From: Trichomonas tenax | Lineage: Eukaryota; Parabasalia; Trichomonadida; Trichomonadidae | Direction of reading: 5' to 3' | DNA length: 25,538 bases | Assembly: GCA_023091735.1 (NCBI GenBank) | Contig: JALKBU010000764.1 | Coordinates: forward strand, 1-25,538 | Part shown: positions 25,301 to 25,538 of the stretch, piece by piece | How the letters are laid out: each line of letters starts with the position of its first letter | Position numbering within the stretch: position 1 is the stretch's first letter | The notes under the pieces: model-generated | Told to the model about the DNA's origin: nothing | What the model saw: the letters and a program-made list of their open reading frames with translations, nothing else | Database searches by the model: none | Program-made: the position numbers and the translations under genes

Positions 25301-25426
25301 ATCTCGCTTCCTCTATTCCGGTGGGTTCCGGCTCATGTCAGCAAAGTCACGACGGAGTGGTTCAAGGGCAAGGCAGAGGTCCTCGAGTGGCCCGCCAATA
25401 GCCATGATCTCAACACACACACATAA
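25301..25426 (+). mobile_element. Tc1/mariner transposase fragment
   Basis: About 40 codons match the middle of a Tc1/mariner transposase: AHVSKVTTEWF, the stretch after the second catalytic Asp (normally QQDNAPAH), then VLEWPANSHDLN, the block carrying the third catalytic acidic residue (family form WPxxSPDLNPIE). The Asp of DLN is present. The second Asp is lost because upstream sequence (SLPLFRWVP) replaces QQDN. The next codons run into CACACA and a TAA at 25424-25426 instead of NPIE. The base composition is richer in G and C than its surroundings, suggesting a younger insertion. The open frame on the opposite strand is a shadow of this. Confidence 0.75.
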
Positions 25427-25464
25427 GTGCACATCTGGCCAACTAAAGTTGGCCGCCGTGCACT
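25426..25464. repeat. Perfect two-step hairpin beside the mariner fragment
   Basis: AGTGCAC (25426-25432) pairs with GTGCACT (25458-25464) and GGCCAACT (25437-25444) with AGTTGGCC (25447-25454), both without mismatch, around an AA loop and a small 4/3-nt internal loop. CA-rich (25410-25423) and TG-rich (25470-25490) flanks can extend it. It may be an element terminus or another hairpin RNA. Confidence 0.55.
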
Positions 25465-25538
25465 GTTTCGCCTGTGTTTTGTGTTTTTGGGGCTTCAATT
25501 TTAAGAAATTTGTGTTTTTGAAGGCTTGTTTGAGCAAT

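Noticed and set aside
25313..25537. A 74-codon minus-strand gene at the right edge
   Set aside because: It lies opposite the mariner transposase text and its residues follow from CA repeats and the hairpin; no family match.

Overview
The window is strongly AT-rich, intron-poor eukaryotic DNA that most resembles a trichomonad (Parabasalia, e.g. Trichomonas or Tritrichomonas). The grounds are the combination of families: a BspA-like leucine-rich-repeat surface protein relic, a Gly-rich (GGGATDIR-type) protein relic, a tetraspanin-like protein, a truncated Maverick/Polinton transposon with protein-primed DNA polymerase B, a Tc1/mariner transposase scrap, long single-exon genes, very short 5' leaders and stops often followed by A (TAAA). 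Only one start (the GTPase gene) has a clean trichomonad initiator (TCATT, 10 nt before ATG), so the species is left open.

Layout. 1-1800: end of a Maverick-type element, with direct repeats, a tight hairpin, two small divergent genes and the first 142 codons of a PolB exonuclease domain, then a break. 1800-2790: no gene, with a field of TTTGGAAT-type motifs. 2794-5107: two head-to-head BspA-like relics. 5207-7062: a tetraspanin-like gene (+) and an Atp23-type metalloprotease gene (-). 7431-12908: a giant ubiquitin-specific protease (-) with a polyglutamine tail. 12909-15000: gene-free, but it holds several long RNA-like hairpins, including three spaced about 125 nt apart. 15040-15440: a possible second Maverick scrap. 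16571-17567: a Gly-rich pseudogene. 17577-19256: a degenerate large GTPase (-). 19820-20276: a Cys-rich gene relic. 20421-23699: a CHD/SNF2-like protein (-) whose ATPase motifs are all eroded in an intact 1092-codon frame. 23700-25300: gene-free, with at least five long hairpins at 107-126 nt pitch. 25301-25464: a mariner fragment followed by a strong hairpin.

How it fits together. The five intact genes appear to be independent single-gene units. Three of them (tetraspanin, Atp23-like, CHD-like) have a TTTGWCAYGTAAAT-like element upstream in the coding orientation, and the same element occurs twice just ahead of the 14171 hairpin array. The most novel material is the pair of regularly spaced, sequence-unrelated hairpin arrays in the two largest gene-free regions, which look like polycistronic miRNA/siRNA-precursor loci. 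The second most novel is the pseudo-remodeller. All hairpins were paired by eye, with no folding energies or small-RNA data.
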